Assembly: GCA_022563135.1 (NCBI GenBank)
Contig: JADFNZ010000003.1
Span: 1 to 25,526 of the forward strand
Source: Chloroflexota bacterium
Lineage (GTDB): Bacteria; Chloroflexota; Dehalococcoidia; DSTF01; RBG-16-68-14
Direction of reading: 5' to 3'
Length of the DNA stretch: 25,526 bases
Numbering within the stretch: position 1 is the stretch's first letter; each line of letters starts with the position of its first letter. Below the pieces are notes generated by a model. That model did not search any database and was not told the origin of the DNA. It was given only the letters and a program-made list of their open reading frames with translations. This document shows positions 7,148 through 15,530 of the stretch, piece by piece. The position numbers were made by a program, and so were the translations under genes.

Positions 7148-7831
7148 TTAGCGGAGCATCTTGATCGAAACCTTGCGTACGTCTCCCTCGCCCACGCTCA
7201 CTGTCCCGACGGTCGGATCCTTCGCGAGCGCGATATGGACGATGCGGCGCTCGTTCGCCGGCATCGGTTCGAGCGTGACGGTGCGGCCGGTTCTGCGTAC
7301 CTGCTCCGCCATGCGGAACGCAAGCTCCTGGAGCGACTCCTCGCGACGCCTACGGTAGCCCTCGACATCGACGGTGAAGGGTGCGTTCTGCTTGAAACGA
7401 CGGCTAACCGTTATGTTGACCAGGTACTGGAGTGAGGCGAGCGTGCTCCCGCGCCGGCCGATGAGCGCGCCCAAGTCGTCTCCAAATACGTCCAGCACGG
7501 CCTTGCTCAGGCCCACGCCGTCCCCGGGCGTCTCCGGAGCACGCACCGAGACCTCGGCATCCATGTCCATGAGGCGCAGGAGGGTCTCGAGCGTCTCCTT
7601 GGCGAACGCAACATCGTCGCCCTCCGGTTCCTCGAAAGAGACGGGAGTGAGCCGCACGCGCGCGGGTACCCCGCCGATGCCGAAGAGGCCGGCGCGGCCC
7701 TCTTGGAGCACCTCAACGTTGACTTCGTGACGCTCCAGGCCGAGTTCGGCAAGTGCGTCCTGGATCGCGTCGTCTACCGTCTTGGCCGTCGCCTCTACCG
7801 GCTGGCGTTCGCTAGCGTCTTCGTCTGCCAC
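7148..7831 (-). CDS. jag: RNA-binding protein Jag (KhpB, SpoIIIJ-associated)
   Basis: An RNA-binding protein normally encoded next to yidC. Order: Jag-N domain (VEATAKTVDDAIQDALAELG, then VEVLQEGRAGLFGIGG), KH domain (VFGDDLGALIGRRGSTLASL with the GxxG-type loop, then LVNITV) and R3H domain (LAFRMAEQVRRTG, PMPANERRIVHIAL). I choose the GTG at 7831 because AAGGAG lies 8 bases before it and the Jag-N domain begins just after; this gives 227 residues and a 20-base overlap with yidC. ATGs at 7900 and 7921 are in frame; they would add an Arg-rich N-terminus and lengthen the overlap to about 90-110 bases. Confidence 0.92.
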   Translation of the reverse strand: MADEDASERQPVEATAKTVDDAIQDALAELGLERHEVNVEVLQEGRAGLFGIGGVPARVRLTPVSFEEPEGDDVAFAKETLETLLRLMDMDAEVSVRAPETPGDGVGLSKAVLDVFGDDLGALIGRRGSTLASLQYLVNITVSRRFKQNAPFTVDVEGYRRRREESLQELAFRMAEQVRRTGRTVTLEPMPANERRIVHIALAKDPTVGTVSVGEGDVRKVSIKMLR

Positions 7832-8729
7832 GGCGTCGTCTCCTTCTGCGCCTCCGGACGGGCTCTTCTTCTCGTTGCCCCTCCTCGTCCGCGGCCTCAT
7901 CGGCCTCCGGCGCGGCCTCATCCGTCTGCTGCGGCGTTTGGGGCGAAGTGCTGGCGGCCGGGGCCGTGGCCGGGCTCATGGAGAAGATGCTCTGCCAGCT
8001 GAAATTCTTCCGGCCCATGTAGAAGTACTGCAGAACGATGCTGATGACGCTAGTCGCGACCCAGTATAACGCCAGGCCGCTCGGAAATTGAAGCGTGAAG
8101 AAGGCGAACATCAGCGGCATCATCCACTGCATCGTCCGCTGCATGGATTGCTGCTGAGGATCCGCGCTCGCGCTCATGGGCGTCGTCATCTTCTGCTGCA
8201 CCCACGTGCTGGCGCCGACGAGGATCGCCATGATGAACGTCGGGTCGGGCTGACCGAGTTCCATCCAGAGGAAACGGTCCTCCAGCGGAACGGCGGTTCG
8301 CAGGAACGACCAGGAATAGAGTCGCTGCGAGAGGTCCAGCATGCGTTCAGGCGAGGAACCGAGCGTGAACCGGATGGCCTGGAAGAGCGCGATGAGGATG
8401 GGGAACTGAACCAGCAGGGGCCAGACACACCCGAGCGGATTCACTCCTGACTCGCGGTAGAGCTTCATCGTCTCCTCGGAGCGGCGCTTCGGATCCTTGT
8501 ACTTCTTCTGGATCTCCTGGATGCGAGGCTGAACCGCGCTCATCGCCCTGGTAGACCGGAGCTGTTGCTGGGTGAGCGGCCAGGTGATTGCACGGGTAAT
8601 TGCAGTGAAGATCAGGATGCCAATGCCGAAGTTGCCGAACGCTAGCCGGCTCAACAGGATCAGGACGTTCGTCATCGGGATCACGAGGCCGTTTGTGAAG
8701 AGCCAGCCGATGATGTCGAGTATGCCCAC
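7812..8729 (-). CDS. yidC: Membrane protein insertase YidC/Oxa1
   Basis: A 305-residue YidC of the short type without the large periplasmic domain. Hydrophobic segments include NVLILLSRLAFGNFGIGILI, LGCVWPLLVQFPILIALFQA, FIMAILVGASTWVQQ and LALYWVATSVISIVLQYFYM, with the cytoplasmic loop LTQQQLRSTRAMSAVQPRIQ carrying basic residues. The tail is Gln/Ala/Glu-rich and ends in a run of about 15 mostly Arg residues. Basic tails on YidC/Oxa1 proteins often contact the ribosome. It starts at GTG 8729, 4 bases after the lipoprotein stop, and its last codons overlap jag. It inserts newly made membrane proteins, alone or with SecYEG. Confidence 0.96.
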   Translation of the reverse strand: MGILDIIGWLFTNGLVIPMTNVLILLSRLAFGNFGIGILIFTAITRAITWPLTQQQLRSTRAMSAVQPRIQEIQKKYKDPKRRSEETMKLYRESGVNPLGCVWPLLVQFPILIALFQAIRFTLGSSPERMLDLSQRLYSWSFLRTAVPLEDRFLWMELGQPDPTFIMAILVGASTWVQQKMTTPMSASADPQQQSMQRTMQWMMPLMFAFFTLQFPSGLALYWVATSVISIVLQYFYMGRKNFSWQSIFSMSPATAPAASTSPQTPQQTDEAAPEADEAADEEGQREEEPVRRRRRRRRRGRRRR

Positions 8730-8733
8730 GACG

Positions 8734-9861
8734 CTAGTTCCTCAGGACGACCGTGGCGATGAGTTGCAGCGTCGCCGGGTCGACGCGGACGAGGTCGCCG
8801 TCAGTCGTGACTACAGCGAGCTCCTCCGCGGCGCCGGTTCCGGCCCGTATGACCGGGTCCGCCAGCACATCGTCATCCAGAACGAGCGGCCCGGCGAACG
8901 CATCCGAACCGGTGGCAAGCTCGATCCCGTAGATGTTGCCGTCCCTATCCGCAATGATCAGCACGCCGCCCGCGATGACCGGCGCCGCTCGCACGGGCGC
9001 TTCCGTCTGGAAGGGAGCCGCCCAGCGCAGGTCGCCTGTGGCCGCATCGAATGCGTAGACGCTTTCGTCCAGGCTCCCGGCGTAGACCACGCCGCCGGCG
9101 ATGAGCGGCCGGGTCCAGAACCAGTTGTCCGCCTCTTGAGACCAGCGTTGCTCGTGGCTCACGATATCGATCGCGCGGAACTTGCTGTCGAGCCCGCCGA
9201 TATAGACCAGCCCCGCGCCCTCATCCACGACGGGCGGCGAGGCGATACCGGCGTTCGTTTTGAACGACCAAAGCCGCCGGCCGGAGGCGGCGTCGAGGGC
9301 GTAGAGGCGGCCGTCCAACGAAGTCGCGTAGACCGTCCCGCCCGAGACCGCCGGCGCTGACCAGATCGCGTCGCCGGTCTCAAACGTCCAGCGAATGTCG
9401 CCGGTCGCCGCCGCGAGAGCATACACGCTGCCATCGTCGGACCCGAAGTACACCGTGTCGTTTGCGACGACGACACCGCCAATGAGCGGGCCGTCAGTCT
9501 CGAATAACCAGCGAAGAGCCCGATCTTCCACGGCAAGAGCGTAGAGTATGCCGTCGTAGGTGGGGACGAAGACGAGGCCATCTGCGATAGCGGGGGCGCC
9601 GTAAAGGGCCACCACGTCGTCGATGTCCGGCCCGGGTTCGTCATCGTCGGGAGGAAACTCCCAGCGAATCTGCAGAGTCTCAGCCTCGAAGGCTATGAGT
9701 CGGTCTTCATGAGCGGCGAGGAACGTATTGTCGCTGATTACGGGCGGCGCCCAACCCTCCGGGCCGGAGACGCCGGTGCAGGCGCTGGCAAGGAGGCCCA
9801 AGGCGATAACGATGAGCGGCGCTAGGGAGACGAAGCGGCGGGGGGATGGGTGGGAGGCCAA
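8734..9861 (-). CDS. PQQ-like beta-propeller lipoprotein (BamB-like)
   Basis: A 375-residue predicted lipoprotein: signal RRFVSLAPLIVIALGLL, lipobox ASAC with Cys28, then a beta-propeller built from PQQ-type blades. Repeats of the form GTVYATSLDGRLYALDAASG followed by RLWSF occur at least six times (YDGILYALAVEDRALRWLF, DDGSVYALAAATGDIRWTF, LDESVYAFDAATGDLRWAA). Such propellers act as scaffolds and need not bind PQQ. Its position just before yidC suggests a link with membrane protein insertion or quality control, but this is inference. The start appears to be TTG 9861, as there is no ATG or GTG before the signal. The gap to yidD holds parS. Confidence 0.88.
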   Translation of the reverse strand: MASHPSPRRFVSLAPLIVIALGLLASACTGVSGPEGWAPPVISDNTFLAAHEDRLIAFEAETLQIRWEFPPDDDEPGPDIDDVVALYGAPAIADGLVFVPTYDGILYALAVEDRALRWLFETDGPLIGGVVVANDTVYFGSDDGSVYALAAATGDIRWTFETGDAIWSAPAVSGGTVYATSLDGRLYALDAASGRRLWSFKTNAGIASPPVVDEGAGLVYIGGLDSKFRAIDIVSHEQRWSQEADNWFWTRPLIAGGVVYAGSLDESVYAFDAATGDLRWAAPFQTEAPVRAAPVIAGGVLIIADRDGNIYGIELATGSDAFAGPLVLDDDVLADPVIRAGTGAAEELAVVTTDGDLVRVDPATLQLIATVVLRN

Positions 9862-9898
9862 TACGCTGCCTTACTCGTAGTGGTTCCCGGATGCTGGT

Positions 9899-9914
9899 TG
9901 TTTCACGTGAAACA
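9899..9914. promoter_or_regulatory. parS: parS centromere site
   Basis: TGTTTCACGTGAAACA is a perfect 16-base palindrome, identical to the widely conserved chromosomal parS consensus, and is extended by one more base pair on each side (9898-9915). It lies between yidD and the propeller lipoprotein gene, about 4.4 kb from parB. ParB encoded here should bind it. It supports a location near the replication origin. Confidence 0.97.
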
Positions 9915-9935
9915 ATCTCGTTGCATTCTGCTGAC

Positions 9936-10145
9936 TCACGGAACCGGGTCGTACCCTGTGGAGTGGAAGGGGTGGCAGCGGGCGATCCGACGGATCGTCA
10001 GCCAACCTCCGCGAAAGAGGCCGTGCCGCTCGATAGCTTCATGTCCGTAGTGAGAGCAGGTGGGCTGGAACCGGCAGGCGGGCGGACGTCCGGAGGAGGT
10101 AGCTCGCTGATAGAAGCGAATCGTAGCTAGGGCCAGCCGTTTCAT
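9936..10145 (-). CDS. yidD: Membrane protein insertion efficiency factor YidD
   Basis: A 69-residue YidD. The family core is present: [20 protein letters not shown] with its two Cys, then [19 protein letters not shown] with a third Cys, and the ending GYDPVP. YidD proteins are small, membrane-associated through an amphipathic N-terminus, and help YidC-dependent insertion. The start ATG 10145 is 4 bases after the rnpA stop with GAGAGG just upstream, so the gene is coupled to rnpA. Order rpmH-rnpA-yidD is classical. Confidence 0.95.
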   Translation of the reverse strand: MKRLALATIRFYQRATSSGRPPACRFQPTCSHYGHEAIERHGLFRGGWLTIRRIARCHPFHSTGYDPVP

Positions 10146-10149
10146 CCTC

Positions 10150-10494
10150 TCACGACCGTCCCTCCAGCTTCAGCATACCGGCGCGCTCCATCAGGCGTGA
10201 GACGTCCTCCGTGAGACGCTGGTACGGCGCCTCGGCGGCGCCTCGGCGGGCGCCGATGACGGCGTCCCAGCCTGCGATGAATGGCTGCTCGCGAATGGCC
10301 TCCCGCAGCCGTCGCTTGACGAGATTGCGAACCACTGCGTTCCCTACTGCCTTCCCCACCGCGAACCCAAACCGGCTCTCCGGTCGACTCGTTGCCAGCA
10401 CCCGCAGTACGAGGAGTTCACTTCGGTACGATCGGCCATGACGATACACTGCGGCGAACTCATGGCGGTGTCGGAGCCTCTGCGCTCGGCGCAT
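10150..10494 (-). CDS. rnpA: Ribonuclease P protein component
   Basis: A 114-residue RNase P protein from [20 protein letters not shown]. The family signature is [18 protein letters not shown]; here the usual RNR triplet reads [13 protein letters not shown] precedes it, and the tail has the expected length. It binds the RNase P RNA and helps cut tRNA 5' leaders. I place the start at ATG 10494, because the open frame continues upstream but antisense or out of frame with rpmH, and family length fits this start. It follows rpmH by about 30 bases. Confidence 0.93.
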   Translation of the reverse strand: MRRAQRLRHRHEFAAVYRHGRSYRSELLVLRVLATSRPESRFGFAVGKAVGNAVVRNLVKRRLREAIREQPFIAGWDAVIGARRGAAEAPYQRLTEDVSRLMERAGMLKLEGRS

Positions 10495-10525
10495 GCCGCG
10501 GTCAGCTCTTCGATGAAGCGGCGGC

Positions 10526-10663
10526 CTAGACGGTGAGCCGCTTCCGCCCCTTTCGCCGCCTAGCTCGCAGGACATTGCGGCCTCCCGGCGTGCTGCTGCG
10601 CGCCCGAAAACCGTGCGTTCGTTTACGAGGCAGTCGTTTCGGCTGATAGGTGCGTTTGGGCAC
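10526..10663 (-). CDS. rpmH: 50S ribosomal protein L34
   Basis: A 45-residue L34 beginning at GTG 10663, with GGAGG 5 bases before it. The protein reads [19 protein letters not shown], then [13 protein letters not shown], then [13 protein letters not shown], the standard L34 pattern. It is very basic and part of the large ribosomal subunit. It is the first gene of the operon, with a good promoter 33 bases upstream. An ATG one base out of frame (at 10667) could mislead a start call. Confidence 0.95.
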   Translation of the reverse strand: MPKRTYQPKRLPRKRTHGFRARSSTPGGRNVLRARRRKGRKRLTV

Positions 10664-10695
10664 ATCGCCTCCGTTCGTCGCGTGCGATTAGAGTC

Positions 10696-10724
10696 AGTAT
10701 AGGGATGCCTGCGGTCTCGGTCAA
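10696..10724 (-). promoter_or_regulatory. Promoter of the rpmH-rnpA-yidD operon
   Basis: On the minus strand, TTGACC (-35), a 17-base spacer and TATACT (-10) form a near-consensus housekeeping promoter. Transcription would start about 25 bases before the rpmH GTG. It may drive the cluster down to parB. Confidence 0.8.
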
Positions 10725-10874
10725 TGAGAAGCGGTTCGCGAGGCCTGGCTGGCCACCGAGGGAGCAACGATGAGAACGGGCGCGCTCAGAGAAGCAACGC
10801 AGCGGAAGAACAAGAGCTGGCGATGCCTAAGGCTGGGATAGCAGGTAATAGAGGCACAGTGGCGCTATATAACC

Positions 10875-10903
10875 TTGCATCATTCTGCAAGTAGACGTAA
10901 CAT
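10875..10903 (+). promoter_or_regulatory. groESL promoter
   Basis: TTGCAT and TAACAT separated by exactly 17 bases. The predicted start, about 10910, falls just before the CIRCE element, the usual arrangement for HrcA control. Confidence 0.72.
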
Positions 10904-10913
10904 TGGGGATGCC

Positions 10914-10940
10914 TTAGCACTCTCTTGCCGAGAGTGCTAA
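10914..10940. promoter_or_regulatory. CIRCE operator (HrcA binding site)
   Basis: TTAGCACTC, nine bases, then GAGTGCTAA: a perfect match to the CIRCE inverted repeat bound by the heat-shock repressor HrcA. It is 33 bases before groES. hrcA itself is not in the window. Confidence 0.97.
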
Positions 10941-10973
10941 TCTGAGTCAGCCAGATGAAAGGAGAGTTCTCAG

Positions 10974-11288
10974 ATGGCAACAGCGACCAAGAGTAAGATG
11001 AAGCTGGTACCGCTGGGCGACCGGCTCGTGATTCAGCCTGTGGAGCAGGAAGAGGTACTGGCGAGCGGCATCGTCATCCCGGACACGGCGAAGGAGAAGC
11101 CGCAGCAGGGAGAGGTGCTGGCCGCGGGACCCGGACGGCTGGACGATGATGGCAAGCGCATCGTTATGGACGTGAAGGTGGGCGACCGAGTGCTCTACGC
11201 GAAGTACTCCGGCCAGGAGATCAAGATCGATCAGGAGGAGTACATCGTCCTGTCGGAGAAGGATGTCCTCTGCAAGGTCAACGTCTAG
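10974..11288 (+). CDS. groES: Co-chaperonin GroES
   Basis: A 104-residue GroES, slightly longer than usual because of the N-terminal [10 protein letters not shown]. The family pattern is clear: [73 protein letters not shown]. The mobile loop that contacts GroEL ([11 protein letters not shown]) is intact. AAAGGAG lies upstream of the ATG. Seven subunits cap the GroEL cage. It forms an operon with groEL, 36 bases apart, under CIRCE. Confidence 0.97.
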   Translation: MATATKSKMKLVPLGDRLVIQPVEQEEVLASGIVIPDTAKEKPQQGEVLAAGPGRLDDDGKRIVMDVKVGDRVLYAKYSGQEIKIDQEEYIVLSEKDVLCKVNV

Positions 11289-12950
<1,662 letters not shown>

Positions 12951-12972
12951 GACTCCGGCCTAAGACATCCGC

Positions 12973-13001
12973 GCAGGGCTGCCCAAATGGGGCGGCCCTG
13001 C
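12973..13001 (+). terminator. Terminator after groEL
   Basis: A 12-base-pair stem, GCAGGGCTGCCC pairing with GGGCGGCCCTGC with one G-U pair, a 5-base loop, then TCTGTTTTG. It is placed 23 bases after the groEL stop. Confidence 0.8.
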
Positions 13002-13029
13002 TCTGTTTTGAACGCCGTCCGGGCAAAGT

Positions 13030-13058
13030 TTGACAGGCTGAGGGGGTCGTGATACCGT
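13030..13058 (+). promoter_or_regulatory. Likely promoter of the riboswitch leader
   Basis: A perfect -35 box TTGACA, a 17-base spacer and a weak -10 TACCGT. It starts just after the groEL terminator and about 30 bases before the riboswitch core. Confidence 0.55.
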
Positions 13059-13083
13059 GAGGTCAGACGTACAACTACATACC

Positions 13084-13206
13084 CCGCCTGCCGAATTCCT
13101 GGAAAGGGAACGGGGGACCCATAAGTTGGGGTGAATTTCCTCCTGGTGGAGGGATAGGCCAGTTCCTTCAGGCCGAACCCGTCAGCTAACCCCGTAGGCA
13201 TCTGGA
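13084..13206 (+). promoter_or_regulatory. Cyclic di-AMP riboswitch (ydaO/yuaA type)
   Basis: This untranslated stretch carries the conserved blocks of the ydaO/yuaA aptamer in order: TGCCGAATTCC, GGAACGGGGGACCCA, TTGGGGTGAATTTCC, a variable hairpin (CCTCCTGGTGGAGG), GGATAGG, then CCGAACCCGTCAGCTAACC and CCGTAGGCA. TGCC at the start pairs with GGCA at the end (stem P1). Riboswitches of this class bind cyclic di-AMP and usually switch genes off when the ligand is high, mostly cell-wall hydrolase, potassium or osmolyte genes. The call is by motif comparison from memory, without a covariance search. The next gene on this strand starts at 13348. Confidence 0.85.
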
Positions 13207-13233
13207 GGAAGCGTTGGCCCAGCGGAAGCGGGA

Positions 13234-13262
13234 CGAGGGCGACGCCCTCGGCCCGTATTCTT
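13234..13262 (+). terminator. Possible expression-platform terminator of the riboswitch
   Basis: CGAGGGC, loop GAC, GCCCTCG: a perfect 7-base-pair stem, followed by GCCCGTATTCTTTTCC. It lies between the aptamer and the receiver-like gene and could be the ligand-controlled terminator. The T-rich part is offset from the stem, so this is tentative. Confidence 0.45.
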
Positions 13263-13347
13263 TTCCCCAGAATACCGGCGTTAGCAGTTCCCCAGGCCTC
13301 GGCGGGCTCTTAGAATCGGGCGCCACGCGGACACAAGGAGGTGGACT

Positions 13348-13860
13348 ATGGCTCGCGAGTCGGAGATCCCCGATGCGTTCCGGGCTGCACGGACCAACGG
13401 ACGAGGCCCTTCGTCCCCGCGAGGAGCGGCGCCGGCCAGGCCGGCGCCCACGCTCCGCGGTCTCCTGATCACAGGCGAGGCGAGGCTGGCGGGAGCGTTC
13501 AAGCGGGAGCTGCAAGGCTGCACGACCTGTTCGCTCGAGCTGGAGACGTATGTGACGCAGGCTGAGGCCGCGCGTGCGTCAAGCGGCCTGTACGACTGGG
13601 TGGCCGTAGATCTGGACGGGGCTCTGGCGCCGTCCGAGGCGGTGCGTCTGGCGCGCGAGGCCTGGGGCAGCGCCCGCGTCGCAGTGCTGAGCTGCTGGTG
13701 GAGCGAGCGAGACACCGTTGCCCGCGACCTGGCGGACGTCGTGATCCACAAGCCGGTTCGCTCGCCGGAGCTGCTGGCGTTTCTGCAAGCGGTCGCTTCG
13801 GGATCCGGCCCGCTGCGCGCCCGCGAGCGCGACGAGACGCTGTCGGCCTCCACCGGCTAG
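13348..13860 (+). CDS. Atypical response-regulator receiver-like protein
   Basis: A 170-residue protein with a strong start (AAGGAGG 7 bases before ATG). After a Pro/Arg-rich leader of about 35 residues, residues 36-150 look like one receiver (CheY) fold: strand LRGLLITGE, DWVAVDLDGA with a candidate phospho-Asp88, VAVLSCWW with the Ser of the Thr/Ser position, and VVIHKPVRSPELLAFL with the conserved Lys135-Pro. The acidic pair that binds magnesium in true receivers is replaced by ITGE, so normal phosphorylation is doubtful. There is no output domain. It stands alone behind the cyclic di-AMP riboswitch. Its function is unknown; a scaffold or pseudo-receiver role is possible. Confidence 0.7.
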   Translation: MARESEIPDAFRAARTNGRGPSSPRGAAPARPAPTLRGLLITGEARLAGAFKRELQGCTTCSLELETYVTQAEAARASSGLYDWVAVDLDGALAPSEAVRLAREAWGSARVAVLSCWWSERDTVARDLADVVIHKPVRSPELLAFLQAVASGSGPLRARERDETLSASTG

Positions 13861-13876
13861 GCGTTGCGCCGCGGGC

Positions 13877-14557
13877 TCAGAACGCGGGCTTCGTGCCGTT
13901 GAGCGACTCATCGTGCGCCGGCCAGCCCTCTTCCTCCGCGATAAGCGGGACGAACCGGCACTCGCCCAGCTCCTCGACGGTCACTTCGTCGCGATGCTTT
14001 GTCGCCCGCGTGAGGCGCTGAAGGCGCCGGCCGCCGACAGGAATCAGCAGCCGGCCGCCGTCGGCAAGCTGGTCGAGTAGTGAAGGCGGAACCGTGGGCG
14101 CGCCTGCCGCGACGGTGATCGCATCGTACGGAGCCTCCTGCGGCCAGCCGAGCTCCTCGCCCGCAACGCGGATGCGCACATTTTCGTAGCCGAGCCGTTG
14201 CAGCCGCTCCTCCGCGCTCTCGGCCAGTTCGGTTACCCGCTCGACGCTGACGACTTCGCGGGCGAGGAGCGAGAGGAGTGCCGTCTGATAGCCTGAGCCC
14301 GTGCCGACCTCCAGCACCTTCTCGTCGCCCTCCAGCCGGAGCGCCTCCGTCATCACCGCGACCATCAGCGGCTGCGAGATCGTCTGGCCGTGGCCGATGG
14401 GCAGTGGCCGGTCCTCGTAGGCGTAGGGCTGAAGCTCGGTTGGCACGAAGCGCTCGCGCGGCACCTGCGCGAAGGCGCCGAGCACGCGCTTGTCCCGGAT
14501 CTCGACGCTGAGCCTGCGCACGAGCGCCGATCGGGCTGCCTGGTAATCGATAGCCAC
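13877..14557 (-). CDS. pcm: Protein-L-isoaspartate O-methyltransferase
   Basis: A 226-residue PCMT. Motifs: RERFVPTELQPYAYEDRPLP, GHGQTISQPLMVAVMTEAL, the SAM motif KVLEVGTGSGYQTALLSLL, YDAITVAAGAPTVPPSLLDQ and GGRLLIPVGG. It uses SAM to methylate isoaspartyl residues in aged proteins and starts their repair; it acts in the cytosol. The start is GTG 14557, with no strong ribosome site. It ends just before the converging receiver-like gene and is 29 bases behind the ABM-domain gene. Confidence 0.95.
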   Translation of the reverse strand: MAIDYQAARSALVRRLSVEIRDKRVLGAFAQVPRERFVPTELQPYAYEDRPLPIGHGQTISQPLMVAVMTEALRLEGDEKVLEVGTGSGYQTALLSLLAREVVSVERVTELAESAEERLQRLGYENVRIRVAGEELGWPQEAPYDAITVAAGAPTVPPSLLDQLADGGRLLIPVGGRRLQRLTRATKHRDEVTVEELGECRFVPLIAEEEGWPAHDESLNGTKPAF

Positions 14558-14586
14558 GGGGCTGCGGGCAGGGGCCTCGCCCCGCG

Positions 14587-14931
14587 TTAGCCCTCGGCGG
14601 CGGCCGCGGCGAGCTGCGGGTCGAACGCGGTGTAGGAGCGCTCGACGTGGGAGTCTTCCTCGATGATGGGGAGCAGCTCCGAGCGCGCGGAGAGCGAATG
14701 CTGCGTGTTCGCCGCCCGGTCAGCGGCGGACTCCGACTCCCAGACCGTGATCCGGCCCACGCGCTGCTGCTGGTCGCCGGAGAGGAGCCGATAGCCGCGC
14801 ACATAGCCGGGCTGCGTGATGAAGAACTCCAGCAGGTCGTCCATGATCTGCGAGACGCGCTCATCCTGGCCGCGCTTCGGGTTCATCAGCGAGAGCCGGA
14901 CGTAGAAGGTGGCGTCGTTGGCGTCGTTCAT
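14587..14931 (-). CDS. Antibiotic biosynthesis monooxygenase (ABM)-like domain protein
   Basis: A 114-residue protein with one small dimeric alpha/beta-barrel domain of the ABM type: FYVRLSLMNPKRGQDERVSQ, LEFFITQPGYVRGYRLLSG, RVGRITVWESESAADRAANT. Such proteins include quinol and heme monooxygenases and many of unknown role; nothing here gives the substrate. The ATG at 14931 is chosen because AAGGAGGT lies 7 bases upstream; an open frame extends 10 codons further. The upstream fragment ends in an ATGA overlap with this start. Confidence 0.72.
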   Translation of the reverse strand: MNDANDATFYVRLSLMNPKRGQDERVSQIMDDLLEFFITQPGYVRGYRLLSGDQQQRVGRITVWESESAADRAANTQHSLSARSELLPIIEEDSHVERSYTAFDPQLAAAAAEG

Positions 14932-15158
14932 GGCTGCACCTCCTTGTGGGGGTGCATACATTGTACCACCGCGCGTATGCGGAGGACATGGGACACTGCG
15001 TTTCGAGAGCCTATGCGAGTTCGTTGCCAGAAGTAACGCTGGACTCGCTCGGCATAGTCGGTCGGCTCCGCAAAGCGCACCTCTGCGCCCTGCCGCGCGC
15101 TCAGATACTCGCGCAGCGCCTCAGCGACGGCGGCGGCATCGGAAAGAGTGGTGGGCAT
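14928..15158 (-). pseudogene. Truncated gene after the extra uvrC tail, possible phosphotransferase N-terminus
   Basis: A 76-codon frame starting MPTTLSDAAAVAEALREYLS, then ARQGAEVRFAEP, which resembles the first 30-35 residues of aminoglycoside-phosphotransferase-like proteins. The rest (YAERVQRYFWQRTRIGSRNA and onward) does not continue that family in an obvious way and runs through the ribosome site of the ABM gene. It begins 7 bases after the stop of the extra uvrC tail, as if the two came together from a uvrC-kinase gene order. Likely a remnant; it could be a small unrecognised gene. Confidence 0.35.
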
Positions 15159-15165
15159 GCTGGCC

Positions 15166-15225
15166 CTATACCAGCTCCTTTACGCGCACCGCCAGCGCTT
15201 GGGTGAAGCCAACGGTGGCGGCACT
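15166..15225 (-). repeat. Diverged extra copy of the uvrC 3' end
   Basis: On the minus strand the frame AATVGFTQALAVRVKELV ending in a stop matches the true UvrC end AATAGFTQTLAAKVKELV. At the DNA level it is roughly 80% identical by eye over about 55 bases to 15856-15915. Nothing before it continues the UvrC sequence. It is an isolated gene tail on the far side of the toxin-antitoxin pair. Confidence 0.8.
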
Positions 15226-15241
15226 CCGCCGGCGGTGAGGA

Positions 15242-15526
15242 TCAGTTCCCTTGGTCCAGTTGCTCGAGCAACCACATGCGGGCAAGTGTGGAAGGCCCGA
15301 TTCCTTTCTTCCGGCCAGCGGCCGCCAGCCGGTCGATCGTCTTAGCGTCGAGCCTCACTGCGAGGATGTGCGTCAACGGCCTGGCCACCCGGACGCGCAC
15401 TTCGTCGAACTCGTCTTCAAACTCAGTCGTGTCATGCGTTTCCCAGAACTGCGCCTCCTCTTCCAGGCTCTTGAAATGCGGAATTCTGGACCGGGCCCTC
15501 CTCGCCGGCTTCCTTGTAGTTACCAT
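15242..15526 (-). CDS. brnA: BrnA/CopG-type antitoxin
   Basis: A 94-residue antitoxin. The N-terminal part IPHFKSLEEEAQFWETHDTT, then EFEDEF, is the BrnA-type toxin-binding region. The C-terminal part, ILAVRLDAKTIDRLAAAGRK, then GIGPSTLARMWLLEQL, is a ribbon-helix-helix DNA-binding fold. It should neutralise the partner toxin and bind the operator at 15812-15832. GGAGGT precedes its ATG and it follows the toxin gene by 4 bases, so the order is toxin first, as is usual for brnTA. Confidence 0.85.
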   Translation of the reverse strand: MVTTRKPARRARSRIPHFKSLEEEAQFWETHDTTEFEDEFDEVRVRVARPLTHILAVRLDAKTIDRLAAAGRKKGIGPSTLARMWLLEQLDQGN

Positions 15527-15530
15527 CGCT

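Noticed and set aside
10664..10973. Possible replication origin
   Set aside because: No TTATCCACA-type boxes or AT-rich unwinding stretch were seen; the sequence is explained by two promoters and CIRCE.
10786..10980. 64-codon minus-strand frame over the groES leader
   Set aside because: It covers the groE promoter and CIRCE and has no motif; a chance frame.
13214..13468. TTG-started frame just after the riboswitch with GGAGG before it
   Set aside because: It runs through the likely terminator and overlaps the receiver-like gene in another frame. The GGAGG is near the 3' side of the aptamer. A short regulatory leader peptide cannot be excluded.
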